A stretch of 64,000 nucleotides of DNA from Clostridia bacterium UC5.1-1E11 (GTDB taxonomy: Bacteria; Bacillota; Clostridia; Oscillospirales; Acutalibacteraceae): contig BCAA01000005.1 in assembly GCA_001305115.1 (NCBI GenBank), positions 87,888 to 151,887 of the forward strand. Reading direction: 5' to 3'. Of this stretch, positions 32,162 through 42,281 are shown piece after piece. The notes under the pieces are model-generated. The model saw only the letters and a program-made list of their open reading frames with translations. It searched no databases and was not told where the DNA came from. Every line of letters starts with the position of its first letter. Within the stretch, counting starts at the first letter, position 1. The translations under genes were made by a program, and so were the position numbers.

Positions 32162-33247
32162 ATGCTTTCCTCGTTAGCTTCCAATGCGATCCTTTCTAAG
32201 GCGCGCGCCATGTATGGAAAGCGTCTGACAAAGGAAAACTATCGGGAACTGCTAAATTGTAAGTCTGTGGGCGAGGTCGCCGGGTATCTAAAGAGTCGCA
32301 CTGCCTACAACAAGGTGTTGGCAGGCATCAATGAAAATGAGGTTCATCGCGGCCAATTGGAAGGAAAGCTACGCCAGAAACTCTTTGAAGACTATGCGTC
32401 ACTGTGCCGGTATGAGCTTTCTGTCGGGGAACATTTTGCCGACTATCTGTTGGAACACAGCGAGATCGAACAGATTTTGCATAGTCTGATGTATCTGGGC
32501 GCCGGCAATCCAGAGGAATACCTCTTTTCCCTCCCCGCTTTTTTGAACCGTCATACGCGCATCGACCTCTATGCGCTGGCACACGTCAAAACGTACGATG
32601 ATTTGCTCAACGCGCTCAGCCATACTCCTTATCGGAAATTGATTGAACCGTTTCGGCCGATTCCAGGCATTCCAATGAACTACACTGGGATCGAAAATGC
32701 CCTATATACCTATTTGTATAAGAGTGCCTTTGCTATCATCGACCAATATACCCGCGGTGAGGCGGCCCGCCAACTGCGCGAAATGTTTCAGGTCTACATC
32801 GATCTGATCAATGTGTCGCGTATTGTCCGCCTCAAGGCGGTTTACCAAGAGGGGCCTGACTTCATCCGCAGTACCCTGCTTCCCTTTGGCACCATTCATC
32901 CACACCTTCTGGATGAGATGCTCGATGCGGAACCAGAAGATGTTTTGAACATTCTGGCAAAAGCACCGATTGGAAAACGTTGCCAGAAAATTGCACACAC
33001 GTATATCGATCAAGTTCCTGACCGAATGAAATATTTAACCTGCCGTCATGACATCCGCTTTTCTACACATCCTTCCGTGGTGATGCTCTCTTATATCTTC
33101 TTAGCGCAGATCGAAATTCAGGACATCATCAACATCGTGGAAGGAATCCGTTATCAATTGGCGCCTGAAGAAATTCAAAAACTACTCACTGTTGCCGATT
33201 TTCATGAAAGGAGGCGTGATGGTTGGCTGTACAGAAGATTAAGGTAG
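32162..33247 (+). CDS. ntpC: V-type ATPase subunit C
   Basis: Central-stalk cap (subunit d/C) joining the rotor shaft to the membrane ring. About 361 residues, mostly helical, with LASNAILSKARAMYGKRLT at the N-terminus, three similar helical repeats and the ending LLTVADFHERRRDGWLYRRLR. The start is ATG at 32162 after GGGGAG. Its last 25 bases overlap subunit I. In most clostridial operons subunit C lies after E; here it is before I. Confidence 0.88.
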   Translation: MLSSLASNAILSKARAMYGKRLTKENYRELLNCKSVGEVAGYLKSRTAYNKVLAGINENEVHRGQLEGKLRQKLFEDYASLCRYELSVGEHFADYLLEHSEIEQILHSLMYLGAGNPEEYLFSLPAFLNRHTRIDLYALAHVKTYDDLLNALSHTPYRKLIEPFRPIPGIPMNYTGIENALYTYLYKSAFAIIDQYTRGEAARQLREMFQVYIDLINVSRIVRLKAVYQEGPDFIRSTLLPFGTIHPHLLDEMLDAEPEDVLNILAKAPIGKRCQKIAHTYIDQVPDRMKYLTCRHDIRFSTHPSVVMLSYIFLAQIEIQDIINIVEGIRYQLAPEEIQKLLTVADFHERRRDGWLYRRLR

Positions 33248-35169
33248 CGAGCATTATCGGCCGGATGATCGATCTAGACCGTGTGACTGCTGTCTGTGGA
33301 AAGTCCGGCTCGTTCCATCCGGACAATTCCCTCTCCTTTTATTCGGATACATCCGGTTTCTCTCCGTTAAATGAGGAGAACCCGTATTCTGCTCCACTCC
33401 AGAAACTTACCGATGCGGTGAATGGTTCCCATAAAAAACTGGTGCTTCTGGATGAATCGCAGATGGAAAATGTCCAATACTCCCGCGAAGAGTTGGACGC
33501 ATATGTTCGCCGCCTTGCCACTTCCCTGAACGATTTACAAACAGAACGCACTCAAGCGCAGCAGGAAGTGGAGCGATTTACCCGCGAAATTGAACAAGTC
33601 AGCCACTTCGTCGGGATGGATTTGAATCTCGATGAAATTCACGACTGCAAATACATCAAGGTCCGTTTTGGCTCTCTTCCAAAAGAGGGCTACGAAAAAT
33701 TGCAATCCTACAACCAGAATCCCTATGTCATCTTTTTCCCTTGTACCAGCGATGAGCAGCATTATTGGGGCGTTTATTTTGCGCCAATTGATGTTGTAAG
33801 CGAGGTAGACCGTATTTTTTCCAGCCTCTATTTTGAACGTACCAGCTTTACCGAGCTAAAGGGTACGCCGGAAAGTGGTGTGGAAGAACTGCGCGGCCTG
33901 CGCGATAAAGAAATCGCCCGCATCCAGCGCGTGGACCGGCAGATTGACGCACTCTGGAAACAGGAGGAAGAAGAGTGTCAGAAGGTCTTTTCCTTTTTGA
34001 CAGAAAAATCTGTTTATTTTGGAATCCGCCGTTATGCGGCGCGGTACAATGACAATTTTATTTTGACCGGCTGGGTTCCGGCCGACCGCGAGCCAGACCT
34101 TCGACGAGCGCTCGGCCAACTGGAATCGGTCGAATACACCTTTGAAAATGCGGAAGAGGAGATGAGCCACTCTCCTCCCGTTGCACTAAAGAATAAAAAG
34201 ATTTTCAAGCCTTTTGAGTTCTTTGTCGATATGTACGGCCTTCCCTCTTACGATGAGGTGGACCCCACACCGTTTGTTGCAATCACCTATGTGTTGCTGT
34301 TTGGCATCATGTTTGGAGATCTCGGACAGGGAATCTGCGTCTCCATCGTTGGATGGTTGATGTGGAAATTCAAAAAGATGAAACTCGGCAAGGCATTGAT
34401 CCCCTGTGGAATTTCATCGGCTATTTTCGGAACGGTTTTTGGCTCTGTTTTTGGCTTTGAACATGTGTTGGACCCATTCTACCGGAACGTGTTCGGTCTG
34501 GACGAAAAACCCATCGAAGTGATGGAGCCAAACACTACAAACCTGATTATCTATTCAGCCGTAGGTATCGGCATGCTCCTGGTCGTTGTGGCCATTCTCA
34601 TCAACATCTACTCTTGCCTGCGCAGAAGGCACTGGGAAAATGCCCTATTTGGTCCAAATGGGTTAGCAGGGCTTGTATTCTATGTGTCTTTGGTCGTGGG
34701 ATTTGGAGGGCAGCTGATTTTTGGCTGGCAGATTGTCAACACCGCCTATGTGCTCGGTTTGATCGTACTGCCAATTGTGGTGATTTTCTTCCGGGAAGTG
34801 CTCGGGGGGACTATTGGAGCGCCGCTCCGACTGGAAACCGGAGAGTTGGGGAAATTTCCTCATGCAGAATTTTTTGAGGTTTTCGAATACCTGCTCAGCT
34901 ATGCAACCAACACTATGTCCTTTCTGCGTGTAGGCGCATTTGTATTGGTTCATGCTGGTATGATGCTCGTGGTATTTACCTTGGCAGAAATGACCAGCGG
35001 CATTGGTTATATCCTGATTGCCGTCGTCGGCAATGTGTTTGTGATGGGTTTGGAAGGCCTGTTGGTGGGGATTCAGGTTCTGCGTCTGGAGTTTTATGAG
35101 ATGTTCAGCCGCTTCTTTGACGGAGACGGCCGGCCATTTCATCCCGTTGTGGTTCGCAGGGATGCATAA
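33223..35169 (+). CDS. ntpI: V-type ATPase subunit I
   Basis: Stator membrane subunit (a/I) that forms the ion half-channels. 648 residues: a soluble N-terminal half with coiled coil up to about residue 330, then seven to eight membrane segments starting at VAITYVLLFGIMFGDLGQG, with the family motif LSYATNTMSFLRVGAFVLVHAGM near residue 570. The start is TTG at 33223, eight bases after AAAGGAGG, inside the end of ntpC. Confidence 0.92.
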   Translation: MAVQKIKVASIIGRMIDLDRVTAVCGKSGSFHPDNSLSFYSDTSGFSPLNEENPYSAPLQKLTDAVNGSHKKLVLLDESQMENVQYSREELDAYVRRLATSLNDLQTERTQAQQEVERFTREIEQVSHFVGMDLNLDEIHDCKYIKVRFGSLPKEGYEKLQSYNQNPYVIFFPCTSDEQHYWGVYFAPIDVVSEVDRIFSSLYFERTSFTELKGTPESGVEELRGLRDKEIARIQRVDRQIDALWKQEEEECQKVFSFLTEKSVYFGIRRYAARYNDNFILTGWVPADREPDLRRALGQLESVEYTFENAEEEMSHSPPVALKNKKIFKPFEFFVDMYGLPSYDEVDPTPFVAITYVLLFGIMFGDLGQGICVSIVGWLMWKFKKMKLGKALIPCGISSAIFGTVFGSVFGFEHVLDPFYRNVFGLDEKPIEVMEPNTTNLIIYSAVGIGMLLVVVAILINIYSCLRRRHWENALFGPNGLAGLVFYVSLVVGFGGQLIFGWQIVNTAYVLGLIVLPIVVIFFREVLGGTIGAPLRLETGELGKFPHAEFFEVFEYLLSYATNTMSFLRVGAFVLVHAGMMLVVFTLAEMTSGIGYILIAVVGNVFVMGLEGLLVGIQVLRLEFYEMFSRFFDGDGRPFHPVVVRRDA

Positions 35170-35295
35170 TGCGCACAAGTCTAGCCGGCAAAACGTGTAC
35201 GCACATGTCCCCTGTTATCCTCTACGCCGGCCACTTTGGCGCGGCGAAACATAGATTCCAAAGCTGTGAAAAAATCATTTTTGGAGGTATTTGTC

Positions 35296-35745
35296 ATGAG
35301 TATCGTGTTATGTATTCCAATCGTCTTTCTGGTTGTATCCGTGGCGCTCTCCATCCGTGCAGTAAAGCGTGGAAAGAAGACCAGCCAGGCTGTTGCAACC
35401 CAGTTAATCGCTTTCCTAGCTGTATGTGTCGTTACCTTTGCAGCGCCAATGATCGCATCTGCTGCTTCTGAGGACAGTACACCGGATACCACAGCCACTA
35501 CATCGCAAACAGCTACGGCCCCGGTGGACAATTCCAAGGGGATGGGATTGCTTGCAGCCGCCTTGGTCACCGGTCTGGCTGGTATTGGCGGCGGTATCGC
35601 AGTCGCAGCGGCGGCCCCAGCGGCCATCGGAGCAACCAGCGAGGACCCGAAGGCTTTCGGTAAATCCCTGATTTTCGTGGCGTTGGGTGAAGGCATTGCT
35701 CTGTATGGCCTATTGATCTCCATTCTAATTCTGAATAAAGTATAA
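35296..35745 (+). CDS. ntpK: V-type ATPase proteolipid subunit K (c ring)
   Basis: Rotor ring subunit that carries the translocated ion. 149 residues. The ion-binding glutamate is E132 in ALGEGIALYGLL, in the second helix of one c-type hairpin (about 84-112 and 123-147). The hairpin is preceded by an extra membrane segment (1-20), a second hydrophobic segment (33-57) ending TFAAPMIASAAS, which resembles a signal-peptide cleavage site, and a threonine/serine-rich linker (58-80). No second glutamate hairpin is present. The start is ATG at 35296 after GGAGG. Confidence 0.88.
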   Translation: MSIVLCIPIVFLVVSVALSIRAVKRGKKTSQAVATQLIAFLAVCVVTFAAPMIASAASEDSTPDTTATTSQTATAPVDNSKGMGLLAAALVTGLAGIGGGIAVAAAAPAAIGATSEDPKAFGKSLIFVALGEGIALYGLLISILILNKV

Positions 35746-35783
35746 CACAGGCGTGCCCACGGCCTACAGGAAGAAGGATTCAT

Positions 35784-36092
35784 ATGCGCTTTTATCTGAT
35801 CAGCGACAACGTAGATACACAGGTCGGGATGCGTCTGGCAGGTATCGAAGGAATCGTGGTGCATGAGCCTGAGGAGGTCAAAAAAGCATTGACCGAAGCG
35901 ATGGCAATGGAGGATGTCGCCGTCATTCTAATTACCGAACGACTACTCCAACTTTGCCCGGAAATGATCTACGATCTGAAGCTCAAAGCCAAGCGCCCGT
36001 TAATTGTGGAGATCCCCGACCGGCATGGCAATGGGCGCACCAAAGATTCCATTACCCGCTATGTCCGCGAGGCCATCGGGATTAAAATTTAG
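35784..36092 (+). CDS. ntpG: V-type ATPase subunit F
   Basis: Small rotor-shaft subunit. 102 residues with the Rossmann-like pattern FYLISDNVDTQVGMRLAGIEG, VAVILITERL and the ending RPLIVEIPDRHG. The start is ATG at 35784 after GAAGAAGGA. It lies between K and E. Confidence 0.88.
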   Translation: MRFYLISDNVDTQVGMRLAGIEGIVVHEPEEVKKALTEAMAMEDVAVILITERLLQLCPEMIYDLKLKAKRPLIVEIPDRHGNGRTKDSITRYVREAIGIKI

Positions 36093-36121
36093 GCCGCTTC
36101 CCGGCAGAATGGGGGTTTGAC

Positions 36122-36727
36122 ATGGCTATCAATCACAACGATGAAAAAATCGGAAAATTCTATCAGGCGATCCTCCATTACGGCGAAGAGCAAAGAAAGA
36201 AGATCGAAGAAGAGGTCGCCGCATTTAAGCAAAAAGAATTGGACGAGGCAGAGGTTGAAGTTCTTACAGAGGCATATCACCTGATACAAAAGGAAATGGC
36301 CCAGATGCGCAGCGGCATTTCCCGCGAGATGGCACAGCGGGAGATGGACGGCCGGCGGGCCTTGCTGGAAAAACGCCGTGGGATTATGGAGCAGATTTTT
36401 TCACGAGCGGCGGAAGAACTGCGCTCCTATACACAAAAACCGGCGTATGCTGCCTTAATGCAAAAGTATGCCCGCAATCTAGCTGCCGTGTTCCAGCAGC
36501 CTGGTACAGTCATCCGCCTTCGCGAAGAGGATGCCCCTTATCAGCAGCAAATCGCGGAAGCATTTGGTCACCCCTGTACCTTTGAAACCGATCCCACCAT
36601 CCGGATCGGTGGTCTCCGCGCTTACAACAGCGAGATGGGCGTCATGGCAGATGAAACCTTGGACGCCATGCTGGAGGAACAGCGCGGTTGGTTTGAAGAA
36701 AACTCTGGACTGACGGTGGCTGGATAG
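36122..36727 (+). CDS. ntpE: V-type ATPase subunit E
   Basis: Peripheral-stalk subunit. 201 residues: a long charged N-terminal coiled coil (about 20-110) then a globular end with IRIGGLRAYNSEMGVMADETLDAMLEEQRGWF, which matches the V-type E family. The start is ATG at 36122 after GGGGG. It pairs in the stalk with the first gene product of the operon. Confidence 0.88.
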   Translation: MAINHNDEKIGKFYQAILHYGEEQRKKIEEEVAAFKQKELDEAEVEVLTEAYHLIQKEMAQMRSGISREMAQREMDGRRALLEKRRGIMEQIFSRAAEELRSYTQKPAYAALMQKYARNLAAVFQQPGTVIRLREEDAPYQQQIAEAFGHPCTFETDPTIRIGGLRAYNSEMGVMADETLDAMLEEQRGWFEENSGLTVAG

Positions 36728-36764
36728 CCGTGCGGCCACAGGATGGGAAAGGAATGATCCAAAC

Positions 36765-38525
36765 ATGAAAAATGAAACGGTCATATACGGTATCAACGGC
36801 CCAGTCGTCACGGTCAAGGCCGCGCAGTCTTTCTCCATGATGGAGATGGTGTATGTCGGGAAGGAACGGCTGGTCGGTGAAGTCATCGGTATCACCAGCG
36901 CTTTTACCACGATTCAGGTATATGAAGAGACTACAGGCCTTCGCCCAGGAGAACCCGTAGTAGGAACGGGCAGCCCAATGAATGTCACGCTTGGTCCGGG
37001 CATCTTGGACAACATCTTTGACGGTATTGAGCGCCCCTTGAAAGCAATTGAAGAGGAGAGCGGTGCATTCATTTCCCGCGGCAGTTCCGTATCCTCGCTG
37101 GATTCCCAGCGTCAGTGGGAAATTACTGTCACTGTCAAACCGGGAGACCGGCTCAACAGCGGGGATATTTATGCTGAGTGCCCGGAAACACCGATCATTC
37201 GCCATAAATGTATGGTACCGCCACAATTAAACGGCGTTGTTCAAACGGTTGTCCCAAATGGACTGTATCGCATCAATGACACGATTGTGACTCTACAAGA
37301 TGAGAATGGAGTACTGCATGCGCTCTCCCTCTGCCAGAAATGGCCGATCCGTATTCCGCGCCCAGTCTCTCAGCGTCTGCGGACCGATGTCCCATTGATT
37401 ACCGGACAGCGGGTGATCGATACGCTCTTCCCCATCGCCAAAGGCGGCACAGCTGCCATTCCTGGTGGATTTGGCACGGGCAAAACCATGACGCAGCATC
37501 AGCTTGCGAAATGGTGTGATGCAGACATCATCATCTATGTCGGATGCGGCGAGCGCGGCAACGAGATGAGCCAGGTTCTGGATGAGTTTTCGGAATTGAT
37601 CGACCCGAAATCCGGCCGTCCCATGACGGACCGCACGGTCCTGATTGCTAATACAAGCAACATGCCGGTGGCGGCGCGCGAGGCGTCCATCTACACCGGT
37701 ATCACTTTGGCCGAATATTACCGCGATATGGGCTACCACGTCGCCATCATGGCCGATTCCACCTCCCGTTGGGCGGAAGCTCTCCGCGAAATCAGCGGAC
37801 GCTTGGAAGAAATGCCGGCCGAGGAAGGCTTTCCTGCCTATTTGCCCAGCCGCCTGTCGGAATTTTATGAGCGTGCAGGCATGACCAAAAACCTCAACGG
37901 GACGGATGGTTCCGTCACGATTATTGGCGCCGTATCCCCGCAGGGGTCCGACTTTTCAGAGCCAGTTACACAGAACACCAAACGTTTTACCCGCTGTTTT
38001 TGGGCGCTGGATAAAGCGTTGGCCTATGCCCGCCACTATCCGGCAATCAACTGGACCCAGAGCTATAGCGAATATTTTGGCGATTTGGACCAGTGGTATA
38101 CCGATCATGTCGGCGAGGAATTTGTCAAGTACCGTCAACGCATCTCCCATATCCTCCAGGAGGAAAATCAACTGATGGAGATCGTCAAGCTAATTGGTTC
38201 CGATGTTTTGCCGGACGATCAAAAACTGATTATTGAGACCGCGCGTGTCATTCGTGTCGGATTCCTCCAGCAAAATGCATTCCATGCAGACGATACCTTC
38301 GTACCACTGGAGAAACAAAAGCAAATGATGCGTGTCATTTTGCACCTCTATAAAAAAGCCAAGCAACTGGTCGCGGCCAGTGTCCCGATTTCTGGAATTG
38401 TCGAAACCGGTTTGTTTGACAAGTTAGTCAAAATGAAATACGACATACCAAACAATCAGCTGGAACAGTTCGACGAATATGTTAAAGAGATCGATGAAAC
38501 GCTGTCCAGCATTGTCAACGCATAG
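36765..38525 (+). CDS. ntpA: V-type ATPase catalytic subunit A
   Basis: Nucleotide-hydrolysing subunit of the A3B3 head. 586 residues, intact. Walker [10 protein letters not shown] is at 234-242, the catalytic glutamate segment is [13 protein letters not shown], Walker [25 protein letters not shown] follows, and the non-homologous insert typical of A subunits lies around residues 110-200. The start is ATG at 36765. The bacterium could run it as an ion pump or as an ATP synthase; the sequence does not decide. Confidence 0.97.
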   Translation: MKNETVIYGINGPVVTVKAAQSFSMMEMVYVGKERLVGEVIGITSAFTTIQVYEETTGLRPGEPVVGTGSPMNVTLGPGILDNIFDGIERPLKAIEEESGAFISRGSSVSSLDSQRQWEITVTVKPGDRLNSGDIYAECPETPIIRHKCMVPPQLNGVVQTVVPNGLYRINDTIVTLQDENGVLHALSLCQKWPIRIPRPVSQRLRTDVPLITGQRVIDTLFPIAKGGTAAIPGGFGTGKTMTQHQLAKWCDADIIIYVGCGERGNEMSQVLDEFSELIDPKSGRPMTDRTVLIANTSNMPVAAREASIYTGITLAEYYRDMGYHVAIMADSTSRWAEALREISGRLEEMPAEEGFPAYLPSRLSEFYERAGMTKNLNGTDGSVTIIGAVSPQGSDFSEPVTQNTKRFTRCFWALDKALAYARHYPAINWTQSYSEYFGDLDQWYTDHVGEEFVKYRQRISHILQEENQLMEIVKLIGSDVLPDDQKLIIETARVIRVGFLQQNAFHADDTFVPLEKQKQMMRVILHLYKKAKQLVAASVPISGIVETGLFDKLVKMKYDIPNNQLEQFDEYVKEIDETLSSIVNA

Positions 38526-38541
38526 GGAAGCAGGTGATAAT

Positions 38542-39975
38542 ATGATTCTGGATTATATCGGTGTCAAGGAGATCAATGGCTCCTTGATCGTTCTGGACGA
38601 TGTAGAAAATGCTTCCTTTGAAGAGGTAGTCGACATCCGCATGGACGATGGCACGATGCGCCAGGGGCGTATTGTGCAAATGGAGGGCAAGCGCGTCGTG
38701 ATTCAAGTGTTCGAAGGCACACGTGGTATCTCCCTCCAAAACACACGCACGCGGCTGTTGGGCCATCCGATGGAAATGCCGCTCTCTCCGGAAATTTTAG
38801 GGCGCGTCTTTGACGGCGCTGGCCGTCCGATTGACGGATTGGGCGATATTTTCCCGCTCAAGCGCGCGAACATCAACGGTACGCCGATCAACCCGGTCTC
38901 TCGAATTTATCCAAAGAACTACATCAATACCGGTATTTCCACCATTGACGTTCTGATGACCTTGATTCGGGGACAGAAGCTGCCGATCTTCTCCGGTTCC
39001 GGCATGAAGCATAACGAGTTAGCTGTCCAAATCGCACGTCAAGCCAAAATCAAGGATGCGAACGAGAACAATTTCGCCATCGTCTTCGCCGCCATGGGCG
39101 CCAAAAACGATGTAGCGGAATACTTCCGCCGTTCTTTTGACGAATCCGGTGTTCTACAAAAGGTGGTCATGTTCTTAAATCTTTCGAACGACCCGATCAT
39201 CGAGCGTATATTGACCCCCCGTTGCGCTCTGACGGTTGCAGAATATCTTGCTTTTGAACTCGGCATGCATGTATTGGTCATCATGACGGATATGACGTCC
39301 TATGCGGAAGCGTTGCGCGAATTCAGCTCCAGCAAAGGCGAAATTCCCGGAAGAAAGGGTTATCCGGGCTATCTATATTCGGACTTGGCCTCCCTGTATG
39401 AACGCGCAGGCATGGTTCGCGGCAAAGAGGGGTCTGTCACACAGATTCCGATTCTTACCATGCCAAACGATGACGTCACCCACCCGGTCCCCGACTTGAC
39501 CGGTTATATCACCGAAGGACAGATTGTTCTGGACCGCAGTCTGGACAACAGCGGCATCTATCCGCCAGTGTCCGTTCTCCCTTCGCTTTCCCGCCTGATG
39601 AAGGACGGCATTGGCGCCGGCTATACGCGCAAAGATCACTCTGCATTGTCCAATCAGCTCTTTGCCGCCTATGCAAAGGTGATGGATGCGCGATCACTGG
39701 CTTCCGTCATCGGCGAAGAAGAGCTTTCCCCTACAGACAAAAAATATCTAGAATTTGGCAAGCGATTCGAGAATCAATATGTCAACCAGGGATTCAATGA
39801 AAACCGCAGCATCGATGAGAGCCTTGACCTTGGTTGGAGGCTGCTGGCCACATTGCCGCGCGAAGAACTGGACCGCGTGGATGATGCTCTGCTCGATCAA
39901 TATTATGAAAAGGCCAAAAAGCAGCTTGAATCAGAGGCGGAGCGAAAAGTCCAACCCGCCGAACAAGCGCCGTAA
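38542..39975 (+). CDS. ntpB: V-type ATPase subunit B
   Basis: Non-catalytic head subunit. 477 residues. It lacks a P-loop and shows [19 protein letters not shown] at that position, as in the family; [44 protein letters not shown] sequence follows. ATG at 38542 after GCAGGTGA is used as start; the open frame extends upstream into ntpA without conservation. Confidence 0.96.
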   Translation: MILDYIGVKEINGSLIVLDDVENASFEEVVDIRMDDGTMRQGRIVQMEGKRVVIQVFEGTRGISLQNTRTRLLGHPMEMPLSPEILGRVFDGAGRPIDGLGDIFPLKRANINGTPINPVSRIYPKNYINTGISTIDVLMTLIRGQKLPIFSGSGMKHNELAVQIARQAKIKDANENNFAIVFAAMGAKNDVAEYFRRSFDESGVLQKVVMFLNLSNDPIIERILTPRCALTVAEYLAFELGMHVLVIMTDMTSYAEALREFSSSKGEIPGRKGYPGYLYSDLASLYERAGMVRGKEGSVTQIPILTMPNDDVTHPVPDLTGYITEGQIVLDRSLDNSGIYPPVSVLPSLSRLMKDGIGAGYTRKDHSALSNQLFAAYAKVMDARSLASVIGEEELSPTDKKYLEFGKRFENQYVNQGFNENRSIDESLDLGWRLLATLPREELDRVDDALLDQYYEKAKKQLESEAERKVQPAEQAP

Positions 39976-40008
39976 CGTTGTGCCGGTAAGGAAAAGAGGG
40001 AACCCATT

Positions 40009-40626
40009 ATGGCTAATCAAGTCGTACCTACCAAAGGAAACCTCCTGGCTACCAAGAAGTCCCTGGAACTCTCCCGTACTGGATTTGAACTGTTGGATCG
40101 GAAGCGCAATATCCTGATTCGCGAAATGATGGCGTTGATTGATCGTGCCAATTCCATCCAAGGAAAGATCGATCAAACCTATGAGGATGCCTATGCGGCT
40201 TTGCAGAGAGCTAATATTACATTGGGAATCTGCGGTGAACTTTCTCAGACTGTCCCGCTGGATGACGGTCTGAACGTAGCCTATCGCAGCGTTATGGGTG
40301 TAGAAATTCCCATGGTTTCCTTGACACCGCGCGATATCCCCATCCCCTTTGGCTTAAATACAACCAACATCCTGTTGGACGACGCCTATAATAAATTCAA
40401 CGAAGTCAAGCGTTTAACCGCTGAATTGGCAGAGGTCGAAAACAGTGTGTACCGGTTGGCAGACGCCATCAAAAAGACGCAAAAGCGTGCCAATGCCTTG
40501 AAAAATATTATGATTCCTCGTTTTGAACAAACCGTCAAATTTATCACAGACGCATTGGAGGAAAAGGAACGCGAAGAATTTTCTCGTCTGAAAGTGATCA
40601 AAAGCCAAAAAGGCCGAAAGGTCTGA
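40009..40626 (+). CDS. ntpD: V-type ATPase subunit D
   Basis: Rotor shaft. 205 residues with two long antiparallel helices: VPTKGNLLATKKSLELSRTGFELLDRKRNIL at the N-terminus and RRANALKNI-type sequence at the C-terminal helix (KKTQKRANALKNIMIPRFEQ). The start is ATG at 40009. Last gene of the operon, which therefore runs G/H-C-I-K-F-E-A-B-D. Confidence 0.94.
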   Translation: MANQVVPTKGNLLATKKSLELSRTGFELLDRKRNILIREMMALIDRANSIQGKIDQTYEDAYAALQRANITLGICGELSQTVPLDDGLNVAYRSVMGVEIPMVSLTPRDIPIPFGLNTTNILLDDAYNKFNEVKRLTAELAEVENSVYRLADAIKKTQKRANALKNIMIPRFEQTVKFITDALEEKEREEFSRLKVIKSQKGRKV

Positions 40627-40734
40627 GATTGCTTAGAAGTTGAGAGAAAAGCATAAGCACGCTGTCCCACTTTAGTCAAAGATCTCTTATCGGATCGATC
40701 TTGCATGGGGGGATTGCAAAAATAAAAACACAAA

Positions 40735-40774
40735 AACATGGGGTGGATTGCAAATAATCCACCCCATGTTTTTT
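40735..40774. terminator. Bidirectional terminator between ntpD and ackA
   Basis: Perfect 15-bp stem AACATGGGGTGGATT and its complement with a six-base loop, T-rich on both outer sides. A shorter copy of one arm (CATGGGGGGATTGCAAA) lies 35 bases upstream. Confidence 0.92.
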
Positions 40775-40809
40775 GAATTTGATTTATAAAAATGTACGTT
40801 TTAAATGCT

Positions 40810-42065
40810 TTAGATGTCCTCCAAGTCGACAATAGTCTTGTCCTCTGTAGACGCATAGTTCAACTTCTCGACGATCACCTTGGTATCACGCGCGATGACC
40901 AGCTCTTCGTTGGTGGGGATGACATAGACTGCCACCTGGGAATCAAATGTGGAAATTTTCCCTTCCTTGCCGCCAACCATCTCTTCGTTGCGTTCTGCAT
41001 CGATCTTCAATCCGAGATAACGCAGGCCGCGGCAAATTGCATAACGGTGGTGCGGCTGATTTTCACCCAAACCAGCGGTAAAGACGACTGCATCCAGACC
41101 GTTCATCGCCGCCGCATAGGCGCCAATCTGCTTGATAATCTGATAGGCCAGCATATCATGTGCCAGGATTGCGCGCGGATTGCCTTCAATTGCAGCCTTC
41201 GTAACGTCGCGGTCGTCACTGGAAACACCGGAAACACCGAGCAGGCCCGATTTCTTATTGAGGACCTCATCCATTTGGCTGGGTGTCAAATTCTCTTTTT
41301 CCATCAGGAAGGTGACAATGGATGGGTCCAAAGAGCCGCAGCGGGTTCCCATCATAAAGCCATCCAGCGGCGTCAATCCCATACTGGTATCAATGACACG
41401 GCCATCCTGGATTGCTGCAATCGAAGAACCGTTCCCAATATGGCAGGTCACCATCTTGATGTCCTCCAACGGCTGATGCATCAAATGCGCACAATGGCGG
41501 CTGACATACCGGTGGGACGTTCCATGGAAGCCATAACGGCGGATTCCATATTTTTATAATACTCGTAGGGGATCGCATACATATAGGCCTTGGGCGGCAT
41601 TGTGGAATGGAACGAAGTATCAAATACCACAACCTCCGGAAGCTCTTCGCCAAATACCTTTTGGCAGGCAAGAATCCCTTCCAGCTCTGGGCCATTGTGC
41701 AGCGGGGCCAATGGGATCAAGCTGCGAATTCCCTCGATGACCTCATTGTTGACTAGAACAGACTTCCGGAAAATTGATCCGCCCTGTGCTACACGGTGGC
41801 CAATTGCACTGACCTCGTCCAGATTCTTAATCACGCCCACCTTTGCATCGGTCAATGCTTGTGTGACATACATGAATGCATCCGTGTGGTCCTTCATCGG
41901 GACCTGAACCCGTTTTCCACGGCCATCGGACGTTTTATGAATAAAGATGCTGCCGTCCATACCGATTCTTTCGCAATTGCCTTTGGCCAGCATCCGCTCG
42001 CTGTCCATGTCGATCAGCTGATACTTCAACGAGGAACTACCAGCATTGATAACCAAAACTTTCAT
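40810..42065 (-). CDS. ackA: Acetate kinase (one frameshift)
   Basis: Interconverts acetyl phosphate and acetate, making ATP in fermentation. VLVINAGSSSLKYQL at the N-terminus, GHRVAQGG, VVVFDTSFHSTMPP, ADP loop HIGNGSSI, and the GTRCGSLDPSIV segment are present. About 418 residues once a missing T (plus strand) near 41552 is restored; the frame YKNMESAVMAS should read YKKYGIRRYGFHGTSHRYV. The start is ATG at 42065 after AGGAGG. No pta gene is adjacent. Confidence 0.95.
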
Positions 42066-42206
42066 TGGAAACCTCTCCTCCTGTTTTGCAGTGCACTGTC
42101 CCTCAGGATATATCGGGGATTTCGTCCGATACAGCCACACTGCTCTTTTCATCCGATATTGTCGTTTGGATAAAACAGAGAAAAATCTCTTTGGAACCAA
42201 ATTTAT

Positions 42207-42265
42207 TTTAAAAACATCAGACAATATGGTATTATTATAATAGTACAAGAATCGAACAAATTCAA
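42207..42265. promoter_or_regulatory. Divergent overlapping promoters of ackA and tmcAL
   Basis: Minus strand for ackA: TTGAAT (42260-42265), 17 bases, TATTAT (42237-42242). Plus strand for tmcAL: TTTAAA (42207-42212), 17 bases, TATTAT (42230-42235). The two cores interleave, so the genes may compete for polymerase. Confidence 0.6.
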
Positions 42266-42281
42266 GGAGTTTTCCAAGGAA

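Noticed and set aside
35181..35864. Minus-strand frame of 227 residues
   Set aside because: Shadow of ntpK; the repetitive composition mirrors the proteolipid's Gly/Ala codons.
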